Assembly: GCA_028718575.1 (NCBI GenBank)
Contig: JAQULN010000009.1
Location: forward strand, 1 to 17,735
Length of the DNA: 17,735 nucleotides
From: Candidatus Krumholzibacteriia bacterium
GTDB lineage: Bacteria > Krumholzibacteriota > Krumholzibacteriia > LZORAL124-64-63
Reading direction: 5' to 3'
Shown here: piece after piece, positions 5,783 to 11,909 of the stretch
Position numbering within the stretch: position 1 is the first letter of the stretch
How the letters are laid out: each line of letters opens with the position of its first letter
The notes under the pieces: model-generated
Told to the model about the DNA's origin: nothing
Database searches by the model: none
What the model saw: the letters and a program-made list of their open reading frames with translations, nothing else
Translations under genes and position numbers: made by a program

Positions 5783-7057
5783 ATGTCCGACAGGCTTCAC
5801 AACGCGTTCTATAGCGAATTCGACACCGAACAGTCCGAGCCCGCCGCGCAGGACTACCGCACGTCTTTCCGCCGCAACCGCGACCGCTTGATCCACAACG
5901 CCGCGTTCCGCCGCCTGCAGGGCAAGACCCAGGTGTTTCTCTCGGGCGAGTACGACTTCTACCGCACGCGCTTGACGCACAGCATCGAAGTCGCCCAGAT
6001 CGCCAGCTCGATCGGCCACTTCCTCAATCACAGCGCGCCACAATTGTCGCCCGGCTGCCAGATCGACCCCGATCTCTGCGAGGCCGCCGCCTTGGCGCAC
6101 GATATCGGCCACCCGCCCTTCGGCCACGCGGGCGAAGGCACGCTGCACCGGCTGATGCAGCCGTTCGGCGGCTTCGAGGGCAACGCACAGACCTTGCGCC
6201 TGATCGGTCAGACCATCTTCACCAGCGGCGGCCGGCGCCGCGGTCTGAATCCGACCCGCGCCCTGGTCGACGCGGTGATGAAGTACAAGACGCTCTGGGG
6301 CGAGGTCCCCGCTCAACGCAAACACTTCCTCTACGCCGACCAACAGCCGTTCGTCGACTTCGTCTGCGCCGGCCGCCCGTGGCCCGCCGATCTCGCACCC
6401 GGTGCGCCGCGCAACCAGCTCCGCAGCCTCGAATGCCAGATCATGGACTGGGCCGACGACACCGCCTATTCGCTCAACGACATCGTCGACGGCGTGCACG
6501 CGGGCTTCGTCACCCTCGGCGGCGTCGAGCGCTGGGCCGAGGCCAACGCCGCGCCCGAGGACCGCGAAGCGGTCGGCTACCTACGCGACGCGCTGCGCCA
6601 CGGCGATGTCGAGCGGGCCATGAACCGCCGCATCGGGCGCCTCGTCGAGAGCGTGCGCCTGGTCGAGCGCGACAATTTCCTGGCCGACCTCTCCAACCGC
6701 TGGCGCTTCGGCATCACGGTCGCCGTCGACGCCCGGCGCGAACAGCAGCTCTTCGCCCGGATCGCCACCGACCTGGTGTTCCGCTCCCCGCAAGTCTGCC
6801 AGCTCGAACACAAGGGCGGCTTCATGCTGACGCGGCTCTTCGAGACCCTCAGCGCCCACTATCTGGCGGCGGGCGGTCCGCGGCTGCACCTCTTGTCGGC
6901 CGACTTCGAGGCGGAAATCCGCCGGCCCGAACTCGACGAGGCCGGCCGCGCGCGGATCCTGTGCGATTACCTGGCGGGCATGACCGACGGCTTCGCCAGC
7001 CGGATCTACAAACGGCTCTTCGACGCGGATTTCGGGAGCATCGTCGACCTGGTCTGA
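5783..7057 (+). CDS. dgt: Deoxyguanosinetriphosphate triphosphohydrolase (dGTPase-like HD hydrolase)
   Basis: Hydrolyses dGTP, and in many relatives other dNTPs, to the deoxynucleoside and tripolyphosphate, so it adjusts dNTP pools. In 424 residues the HD-domain metal ligands are intact: His66 in RTRLTHSIEVAQ, His106-Asp107 in AHDIGHPPFGHAGE, and an Asp in MDWADDTAYSLNDIVDG (near 225). FRRNRDRLIHNAAFRRLQGKTQV near the N-terminus is a hallmark of the dGTPase branch of HD proteins. The length is shorter than E. coli Dgt (about 505) and closer to the compact dNTPase type. Start: ATG 5783, 20 bases after the methyltransferase stop, with only a weak GGGA ahead. It may benefit from translation of the upstream gene. 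The gene ends 10 bases from the convergent protease gene. The preferred substrate among dNTPs is not determined. Confidence 0.93.
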   Translation: MSDRLHNAFYSEFDTEQSEPAAQDYRTSFRRNRDRLIHNAAFRRLQGKTQVFLSGEYDFYRTRLTHSIEVAQIASSIGHFLNHSAPQLSPGCQIDPDLCEAAALAHDIGHPPFGHAGEGTLHRLMQPFGGFEGNAQTLRLIGQTIFTSGGRRRGLNPTRALVDAVMKYKTLWGEVPAQRKHFLYADQQPFVDFVCAGRPWPADLAPGAPRNQLRSLECQIMDWADDTAYSLNDIVDGVHAGFVTLGGVERWAEANAAPEDREAVGYLRDALRHGDVERAMNRRIGRLVESVRLVERDNFLADLSNRWRFGITVAVDARREQQLFARIATDLVFRSPQVCQLEHKGGFMLTRLFETLSAHYLAAGGPRLHLLSADFEAEIRRPELDEAGRARILCDYLAGMTDGFASRIYKRLFDADFGSIVDLV

Positions 7058-7067
7058 CCCATGCCCC

Positions 7068-8147
7068 TCACCGCCTGAGCGCCGCCTCGATGCGCATGAA
7101 CTCGCCGATGTTCTCCATGGTGACCATGCCCACGAGTTGGTCGCGCCCGTCGAGCACCGGCAAGGTGCGGCAACGACACTCGCCCAGACGCTGTAAAACC
7201 GTCTCGACCATCTCCCCCAGCACCGCCGTCTGGAATTCGCGCTGCATGCTCTCGACAACGCGCGAGCCGGGCCCCCATTCGTGCAGTCCGCGCAACATGT
7301 CGTCCTGCCGCAACACGCCGACGAGCCGGCCGTCTTCGACCACGGGAAAGTCTTTCTGGCTGCCGGCCAAGGTGAGTTGCACCGCGCGGACGAGCTGGTC
7401 GTCGGCGGCAAGCACCTCGAAATCGGTCAGCATGACGCGGCGCAGCGGGATGCCGCCCAGGGCGCTCTTCATCTGCACCAGGCTGGCCTCCTGCGCCGCG
7501 CCGATCCACACGAAGAAGGCGATGAACAAAAGGAACGGATTCCAGAACAATCCCACCAGGCCGAAGACCAACGCCAGCGCCTGGCCGATGCCGGCCGCGA
7601 TCTGCGTGGCCCGGGTGTATTCGAGGCGCATGGCCAGCAGCGCGCGCAACACACGGCCGCCGTCCATCGGAAACGCCGGGATCAGGTTGAACAGCACGAG
7701 GAAGATGTTGACCACGGCCAGGCGCTCGAGCAAGGGGCCGCGGGTCCAGTCCATCGCCCGCAGAGGCTCGAGGATGCCGGCCAGGTTCAGCCAGAGCAAT
7801 AGCCCGAGCGCGATCACGACGTTCACCGCCGGACCGGCCAAGGCGACCACCAATTCCTGCCGCGGATCCTCTGGCATGCGTTCGAGACGCGCCACGCCGC
7901 CGATCGGGTAGAGCACGATATCGCGCGTCTTGATCCCGTAGCGGGCGGCCGTCAGTGCGTGACCGAATTCGTGCAGGAGCACGCTCGCAAACAACAGCAG
8001 GAAGAACCCCACGCCCATGAACACCGACGCGAACGAGCGGCTCGCGAGCCAGTAGCTCACGGCCAGAAAACCCAACAGCAGCAGGAACGTCGCGTGCAAG
8101 TAGACGTCGATGCCGCGGTACGCGCCCAGGCGCAGCGTCCAACGCAT
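7068..8147 (-). CDS. Site-2 protease-type M50 membrane metalloprotease with two CBS domains
   Basis: Predicted intramembrane zinc protease of 359 residues, SpoIVFB-like. The zinc site HEFGH is at 59-63 in a hydrophobic segment, and the second ligand region NLIPAFPMDGGR is at 154-165 with Asp162. Hydrophobic stretches near 18-35, 42-60, 100-122, 145-160 and 183-215 give about five or six membrane segments. The C-terminal part holds two CBS domains (about 235-290 and 298-355), which usually bind adenosine nucleotides and could gate activity. AAGGAGGA lies 5 bases ahead of the ATG on the minus strand. The substrate (an anti-sigma factor, a transcription factor or another membrane protein) is unknown and no sigma or anti-sigma gene is adjacent. 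The gene is divergent from the redox pair at 8301 and convergent with dgt. Confidence 0.93.
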   Translation of the reverse strand: MRWTLRLGAYRGIDVYLHATFLLLLGFLAVSYWLASRSFASVFMGVGFFLLLFASVLLHEFGHALTAARYGIKTRDIVLYPIGGVARLERMPEDPRQELVVALAGPAVNVVIALGLLLWLNLAGILEPLRAMDWTRGPLLERLAVVNIFLVLFNLIPAFPMDGGRVLRALLAMRLEYTRATQIAAGIGQALALVFGLVGLFWNPFLLFIAFFVWIGAAQEASLVQMKSALGGIPLRRVMLTDFEVLAADDQLVRAVQLTLAGSQKDFPVVEDGRLVGVLRQDDMLRGLHEWGPGSRVVESMQREFQTAVLGEMVETVLQRLGECRCRTLPVLDGRDQLVGMVTMENIGEFMRIEAALRR

Positions 8148-8287
8148 GATTCCTCCTTTTCATTCCGAGGCGGGCCGGCTGACGACCACAGGATAATGAT
8201 CGCCTTAAAACCGGCCAGATCGGCCGCTGCGTCACAGATATGGCCGCCAATCTGGAAGTCGCCGGTGGCGGCGGTCCGGTATGGGAC

Positions 8288-8293
8288 TATAAT
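8288..8293 (+). promoter_or_regulatory. Perfect -10 box (TATAAT) placed for a leaderless start at 8301
   Basis: TATAAT occurs 7 bases before ATG 8301, in a short A/T-rich patch of otherwise GC-rich sequence. Transcription from such a box would begin at about 8300-8301, on the start codon itself. No Shine-Dalgarno is visible upstream of 8301, which fits a leaderless mRNA. No convincing -35 element is found 16-18 bases upstream (the region reads GTGGCG). The surrounding TATAATGTATACTAT is also partly palindromic, so a minus-strand role is possible. Confidence 0.5.
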
Positions 8294-8300
8294 GTATACT

Positions 8301-9110
8301 ATGAAAGTAGGATTTACAGCCAGCGTCCTTCTCGTTGCTCTGAGCGCTTCGCTCTGGTCCGCGCACGCGGTGTCGGCGGCGGCGGCGTTGCCGGCGACGC
8401 CGCCGCCGCCGAGCCACGTCCGCGCCACGGTCCACCTGGCCGCGGTCACACCGGACAGCGTGAACCTGGTCTGGCGCTTCGAACCGGACGATCGGTGGTA
8501 TCTCTACGCTCCCTATCGCAACGACACGGGATTTCCGCCCTCGGTCGAACTCGATCTGCCGGCCGGCTGGACTGCCGGCCCGTTACAGTTCCCGGAGCCG
8601 GTGCGTAAGATCCTGCCTGGGGACATCCTCGACCACGTCTACCCCGGCGAGTTGCTGCTCCTGCAGACCCTGCACACAGGCGGCCGTCCATCCGTGGCTG
8701 GTCAGACCATCACCGCGCGTCTCGCCTGGCTAGCCTGCCGCGAACTGTGCGTGCCTGGACAGGTCGTCTTGACGGTACCGGTGGCCGGCGGCGCTTCCGA
8801 TCCGCGGGCCGTCGAGCTGTGGAGCCAAGCCCGGCGCGCCCTGCCGGTCGCTTTGCCGGCCGGGACGGTCACGATCGAGCGCGAGGCGGCAGTGATCCGC
8901 GTGACCGCACCCGGAGCGAGCCGGCTCGTGTTCATCCCGGCCGAATCGGGACCGACCTTGGTGGATCTCATCCGCGACGGAGACCGCGAAGGCCCGACCC
9001 TCACGCTGCGTTTGCGACCCGGCCCTGCGGCCGGCGACCCGCTGCCAGGCTTGTTGTCCATTCACTACCCGAGCGCGCGTCAGCTGACCGGAACGGTCGT
9101 GCTGCCGTGA
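8301..9110 (+). CDS. Secreted DsbD alpha-domain-like protein without membrane or thioredoxin domains
   Basis: A 269-residue exported protein. The N-terminus MKVGFTASVLLVALSASLWS is a signal peptide, probably cleaved after AHA (23) or VSA (26). The mature part resembles the N-terminal periplasmic domain of DsbD/ScsB thiol-disulfide reductases: WYLYAPYRNDTGFPPSVELDLPAGW, GPLQFPEPVRK and LAWLACRELCVPG, whose Cys146 and Cys150 form a C-x3-C pair as in ScsB-type domains. The transmembrane electron-carrying domain and the C-terminal thioredoxin domain of full DsbD are absent, so it would depend on another membrane partner or act as a chaperone or reductant carrier. The start is ATG 8301; an ATG at 8292 in the same frame lies inside the -10 box. 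The redoxin gene follows after 34 bases, so the two probably form one operon. Confidence 0.82.
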   Translation: MKVGFTASVLLVALSASLWSAHAVSAAAALPATPPPPSHVRATVHLAAVTPDSVNLVWRFEPDDRWYLYAPYRNDTGFPPSVELDLPAGWTAGPLQFPEPVRKILPGDILDHVYPGELLLLQTLHTGGRPSVAGQTITARLAWLACRELCVPGQVVLTVPVAGGASDPRAVELWSQARRALPVALPAGTVTIEREAAVIRVTAPGASRLVFIPAESGPTLVDLIRDGDREGPTLTLRLRPGPAAGDPLPGLLSIHYPSARQLTGTVVLP

Positions 9111-9144
9111 ACGCGACCGTCACCACCCCAGGAGGTTTGAACCG

Positions 9145-9756
9145 ATGCAGTATCCCGCGACGTTGACCATCCGCCTCGCCGTTCTGGCGGTCGTGCTCGC
9201 CGCCGTCCCGGCGCTGGCCATCGCGCCGGGTGCCAAGGCCCCCGATTTCACGCTGACCGACACCAACGGCCAGGACCACACGCTCAGCACCTACCTCGCG
9301 CAGGGCAAGACCGTCGTTTTGGAGTGGTTCAATCCCGACTGTCCGTTCATCGTCAAACACCATAAGCACCACCGCACCATGGACGAGACATTCGCCCGCT
9401 TCGGCGACCTCGGTCTCGTCTGGTTGGCGATCAACTCGGGCGCGCCCGGCCTGCAAGGCCACGGCCTGGAGCGCAACCTGAAGGCCCACGAAGAGTTCGC
9501 GATGACCTTCCCGATCCTGCTGGATGCGGCGGGCCAGGTCGGCAAACTCTACGGCGCCAAGACCTCGCCGCACATGTTCGTGATCACACCGGACGGCACA
9601 GTGGTCTACAACGGAGCGATCGACGATGACCGTTCGGCGATGCAACTAGGTAAAACAAACCATGTGGCCGACGCCCTGGCCGCCCTGGCGGCAGGCGAGC
9701 CGGTCGCCGTGGCCGAAACGCGGCCCTACGGTTGCAGCGTGAAGTACGCGGACTAA
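9145..9756 (+). CDS. Secreted AhpC/TSA-type redoxin
   Basis: Thioredoxin-fold protein of 203 residues with a signal peptide (MQYPATLTIRLAVLAVVLAAVPALA, cut near residue 25), so it acts outside the cytoplasmic membrane. After the redoxin opening GAKAPDFTLTDTNG it has a single active-site cysteine, Cys66 in NPDCPFIVKHH, in place of a CxxC pair, so a peroxiredoxin-like or one-cysteine chemistry is expected. A second cysteine lies near the end (Cys197 in PYGCSVKY) and could resolve the first. The cis-proline region reads KTSPHMFVI. AGGAGGT at 9130-9136 is 8 bases before the ATG. Its partner is probably the DsbD alpha-like protein encoded just upstream, with reduction flowing between Cys146/Cys150 of that protein and this one; the pairing is inferred from gene order. 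Confidence 0.88.
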   Translation: MQYPATLTIRLAVLAVVLAAVPALAIAPGAKAPDFTLTDTNGQDHTLSTYLAQGKTVVLEWFNPDCPFIVKHHKHHRTMDETFARFGDLGLVWLAINSGAPGLQGHGLERNLKAHEEFAMTFPILLDAAGQVGKLYGAKTSPHMFVITPDGTVVYNGAIDDDRSAMQLGKTNHVADALAALAAGEPVAVAETRPYGCSVKYAD

Positions 9757-9779
9757 CCCGGAAAATTCATGAAGGACCG
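9757..9779. repeat. Intergenic 23-base repeat, copy 2
   Basis: This copy begins immediately after the redoxin stop codon, in the 40-base convergent gap before the biotin carrier gene. It shares 21 of 23 bases with 992-1014, including the palindromic core TTCATGAA. Its 3' half and following bases (9770-9785) also match, inverted, a segment just upstream of the biotin carrier gene (10179-10194) at 15 of 16 positions. No terminator-like T-tract is seen. Confidence 0.6.
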
Positions 9780-10194
9780 GCGCGGCGCGCGGCAGGTCAT
9801 GCGAGTTCGATCAGGATCGTGTCCTTCGGAACCGTCTGGCCGGCGGCGACCAGCACCTGCTTGACGGTGCCGTCATAGGGTGATTGCAGCTCATTGCGCA
9901 TCTTCATCGCTTCGAGCACAATCACACCCTGGCCGCGGCGCACCTGCTGGCCGGGGCGCACCAGCACGCTCACGATCAGACCGGGAATCTGGGTCTTGAT
10001 GTGTTTGTGGTTCGGACGCGCCCATAGCCGGCGCTCGCGGGCTTTGCGGGTCAGACGCGTTTCGTACGATGTGTCGTCGACGATGAAGGGGACCAGCGGC
10101 TCGTCGCCGTCAGGTTGCCGGGTGGGTTGCATGGTCACTCCTGTTCTGCGGCCCGCCGGCCAAGGGCGCCGGATCTGCCCGCGCCGGACCTTCA
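9770..10194. repeat. Short inverted repeats bracketing the biotin carrier gene
   Basis: Bases 9770-9785 (TGAAGGACCGGCGCGG) and the reverse complement of 10179-10194 agree at 15 of 16 positions. One lies just beyond the 3' end of the carrier gene and the other between carrier and carboxyltransferase. The GC-rich composition raises the chance level, and there is no transposase or target duplication in sight, so this may be coincidental. Confidence 0.35.
9797..10132 (-). CDS. Biotin carboxyl carrier protein of an acyl-CoA carboxylase
   Basis: A 111-residue carrier whose C-terminal 65 residues form a biotinyl/lipoyl-attachment domain. Biotin is attached to Lys77 in VLEAMKMRNELQSPYDG, the classical AMKM motif, with the mirrored glycine-rich turn KVxxGQxV pattern in SVLVRPGQQVRRGQGV and QVLVAAGQTVPKDT. 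The N-terminal 45 residues (basic RKARERR, NHKHIK) resemble the linker of propionyl- or methylcrotonyl-CoA carboxylase carriers rather than acetyl-CoA carboxylase AccB. ATG 10132 has AGGAG 5 bases ahead; a TTG at 10201 would add 23 residues of low-quality sequence and is rejected. It is 75 bases downstream of the carboxyltransferase gene, so the two probably form one operon. It swings carboxybiotin between an unseen biotin carboxylase and that carboxyltransferase. Confidence 0.92.
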   Translation of the reverse strand: MQPTRQPDGDEPLVPFIVDDTSYETRLTRKARERRLWARPNHKHIKTQIPGLIVSVLVRPGQQVRRGQGVIVLEAMKMRNELQSPYDGTVKQVLVAAGQTVPKDTILIELA

Positions 10195-10207
10195 CAAACA
10201 ATCTGGG

Positions 10208-11752
10208 CTAGAACGGCGGAATCCCGTGCTTGCGTGCGGGACGCTGCTCAGTCTTGCGTTCGGAAACCCGGATCGCGTGCAACAAGAAATCGCGCGTCTG
10301 CTCGGGCTGGATCACGGCGTCGATATGACCGTCGCGCGCCGCGATGAACGGATTGGCGAACTTGTCCTGATATTCCTTGATCTTCTCCTGGCGCATCGCG
10401 TCGGGGTCGGCCGCGCCGGTGATCTCCTTGCGGAAGATGATGTTCGCGGCGCCCTCGGGTCCCATCACGGCGATCTCGGCGCACGGCCAGGCGAAGACGA
10501 AATCGGCGCCGAGATGGCGTGAGCACATGGCGATGTAGCCGCCGCCGTAGGCCTTGCGAATGATCACCGTGATCTTCGCCACGGTGGCTTCGCTGTACGC
10601 ATAGAGAATCTTGGCGCCGTGGCGGATCACACCGGCGTGTTCCTGGTCGACGCCCGGCAGATAGCCCGGCAGGTCCACGAAGCTCAGCAGCGGAATATTG
10701 AACGCGTCGCAGAAGCGAATGAAACGGGCCGCCTTGTCCGAGGCGTCCACGTCGAGCACCCCGGCCAGATAGGCTGGCTGGTTGCCGACGACGCCGACGG
10801 TGCGGCCGTCCAGTCGGGCGAACCCGATCACGATGTTGCGCGCCCAGAGCTCCTGAATCTCGAAGAAATCGCTGTCGTCGCACACCGCGCGCACGACATC
10901 GCGGATGTCGTAGGGCTTGCGGGGATCGTCCGGGACGATCGACTCGATATGTTTGCCGGGCCGCGGCGGCCGCGGCGGGAATGGGTCGCTGGTCTTGCGG
11001 TTGTTCCACGGAATGAACGTCACCAGGCGTTTGATCTGCTCGAAGCATTCCTCCTCGCTGGCGGCGTAGAAGTGGGCGTTGCCTGAGATCTCGGCCTGAA
11101 CGCGGGCGCCGCCCAGATCTTCCATGGAGATCTCCTCGCCGAGCACGGTCTTGATCACCTCCGGCCCGGTGATGAACATCTTGCTGATCCGATCAACCAC
11201 GAAGACGAAATCAGTCAGCGCGGGACTGTAGACCGCACCGCCAGCGCACGGGCCCAGAATCACGGAAATCTGGGGGATCACCCCCGAGGCCAGGGTGTTG
11301 CGGTAGAAGATCTCGCCGTAGCCCGCGAGCGAATTGACGCCTTCTTGGATGCGGGCGCCGCCGGAGTCGTTGATGCCGATCAACGGCACGCCCATCTTCA
11401 TCGCGTGGTCCATGATCTTGGTGATCTTGCGCGCGTGCGCGAGGCCCAACGAACCACCCGCCACCGTGAAATCCTGGGCGAAGATACAGACGGGGAAACC
11501 CTGCACTGTTCCGGTGCCGGCCACAACACCGTCGCCCGGCAGGGATTTGCCGTCCATGCCGAAATCGCGGCAACTATGCTCCACGAAGAGGTCGTACTCA
11601 TGGAACGAGTCGGCGTCGCAGATCCGCGCCACGCGGTCGCGCGCCGTCAATTTGCCCTGGGCGACCTGTTTCTGAACCGCTTGCTCACCGCCGCCCTTCA
11701 TCAGCGCGCGCGTTCGCTGCAAGAAGTCGTGAATTCTCTGGCCGAGCGACAT
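10208..11752 (-). CDS. Acyl-CoA carboxylase carboxyltransferase (PccB/MmdA-like)
   Basis: A 514-residue crotonase-fold carboxyltransferase that moves CO2 from carboxybiotin to an acyl-CoA, most likely propionyl-CoA or a related substrate; alternatively the subunit of a decarboxylase. Typical features are GKLTARDRVARICD, SFHEYDLF, the N-terminal acyl-CoA oxyanion region GINDSGGARIQEGVNSLAGYGEIF, GPCAGGAVYSPALTDFVF, and the C-terminal half VDLPGYLPGVDQEHAGVIRHGAKI and KAYGGGYIAMCSRHLGADFVFAWP ending MGPEGAANIIFRKE. The length equals that of PccB proteins. The start at 11752 is chosen over 11866 because GGGAGG lies 6 bases ahead and homology begins at SLGQRIHDF. Substrate specificity rests on a few residues I cannot align here. 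It is followed by the biotin carrier gene; no biotin carboxylase or epimerase is present. Confidence 0.93.
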   Translation of the reverse strand: MSLGQRIHDFLQRTRALMKGGGEQAVQKQVAQGKLTARDRVARICDADSFHEYDLFVEHSCRDFGMDGKSLPGDGVVAGTGTVQGFPVCIFAQDFTVAGGSLGLAHARKITKIMDHAMKMGVPLIGINDSGGARIQEGVNSLAGYGEIFYRNTLASGVIPQISVILGPCAGGAVYSPALTDFVFVVDRISKMFITGPEVIKTVLGEEISMEDLGGARVQAEISGNAHFYAASEEECFEQIKRLVTFIPWNNRKTSDPFPPRPPRPGKHIESIVPDDPRKPYDIRDVVRAVCDDSDFFEIQELWARNIVIGFARLDGRTVGVVGNQPAYLAGVLDVDASDKAARFIRFCDAFNIPLLSFVDLPGYLPGVDQEHAGVIRHGAKILYAYSEATVAKITVIIRKAYGGGYIAMCSRHLGADFVFAWPCAEIAVMGPEGAANIIFRKEITGAADPDAMRQEKIKEYQDKFANPFIAARDGHIDAVIQPEQTRDFLLHAIRVSERKTEQRPARKHGIPPF

Positions 11753-11786
11753 GTCGGGCCTCCCAACTCCTTCGCCAAACCTGAGA

Positions 11787-11816
11787 CAAAACGACCGGGT
11801 CGCCGCCCGGCTCGTT
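11787..11816 (-). terminator. Bulged stem-loop with short T-tract upstream of the carboxyltransferase gene
   Basis: On the minus strand, 11816-11806 pairs with 11799-11790 (10 base pairs with one bulged G, loop of 6) and runs into TTTTG. It lies between the end of the GGDEF-EAL gene and the carboxyltransferase start, 35 bases before the latter's ATG. It could end transcription of the GGDEF-EAL gene or act as an attenuator in the leader of the carboxylase genes. The T-tract is short, so strength is doubtful. Confidence 0.4.
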
Positions 11817-11823
11817 GGTGTCA

Positions 11824-11833
11824 TTGTTAACAA
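11824..11833. promoter_or_regulatory. Palindrome TTGTTAACAA, candidate operator upstream of the carboxylase genes
   Basis: A perfect 10-base palindrome in an A/T-rich island (11821-11843) within GC-rich DNA. It lies 72 bases before the carboxyltransferase start codon and just downstream, on the minus strand, of a possible -35/-10 pair. Such a position suits a repressor site. No regulator gene is adjacent, so the protein is unknown. Confidence 0.35.
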
Positions 11834-11837
11834 ATCA

Positions 11838-11866
11838 ACATTGCACGGCTCGGCGGCAACGGTCAA
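11838..11866 (-). promoter_or_regulatory. Weak candidate sigma-70 promoter for the carboxylase genes
   Basis: TTGACC (complement of 11861-11866) matches the -35 consensus at 5 of 6 positions. A 17-base spacer leads to CAATGT, a poor -10. An 18-base spacer gives AATGTT, slightly better. It lies in the 157-base gap after the GGDEF-EAL stop codon and is offered only because the -35 is good and the following region is A/T-rich. Confidence 0.25.
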
Positions 11867-11909
11867 GTCCTATATCGAGCGCTCCGCGGCGACGTCTACG
11901 CCGCTCAGC

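Noticed and set aside
5783..7057. dGTPase as a phage-defence enzyme
   Set aside because: No defence or mobile genes are nearby and its neighbours are RNA modification and metabolism genes; a housekeeping role is simpler.
6379..7911. 510-codon plus-strand open frame overlapping dgt and the M50 gene
   Set aside because: It overlaps two well-supported genes in other frames; composition (Arg, Pro, Ser-rich) is that of an out-of-frame translation.
8168..8215. Possible minus-strand promoter for the M50 protease (CTGGCC / TATCCT, 17-base spacer)
   Set aside because: Only 3 of 6 and 4 of 6 matches; not strong enough to annotate, though some promoter must exist in this divergent gap.
11753..11866. 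N-terminal extension of the carboxyltransferase from 11866
   Set aside because: The extra 38 residues show no family similarity and cross the stem-loop and palindrome; GGGAGG favours 11752.
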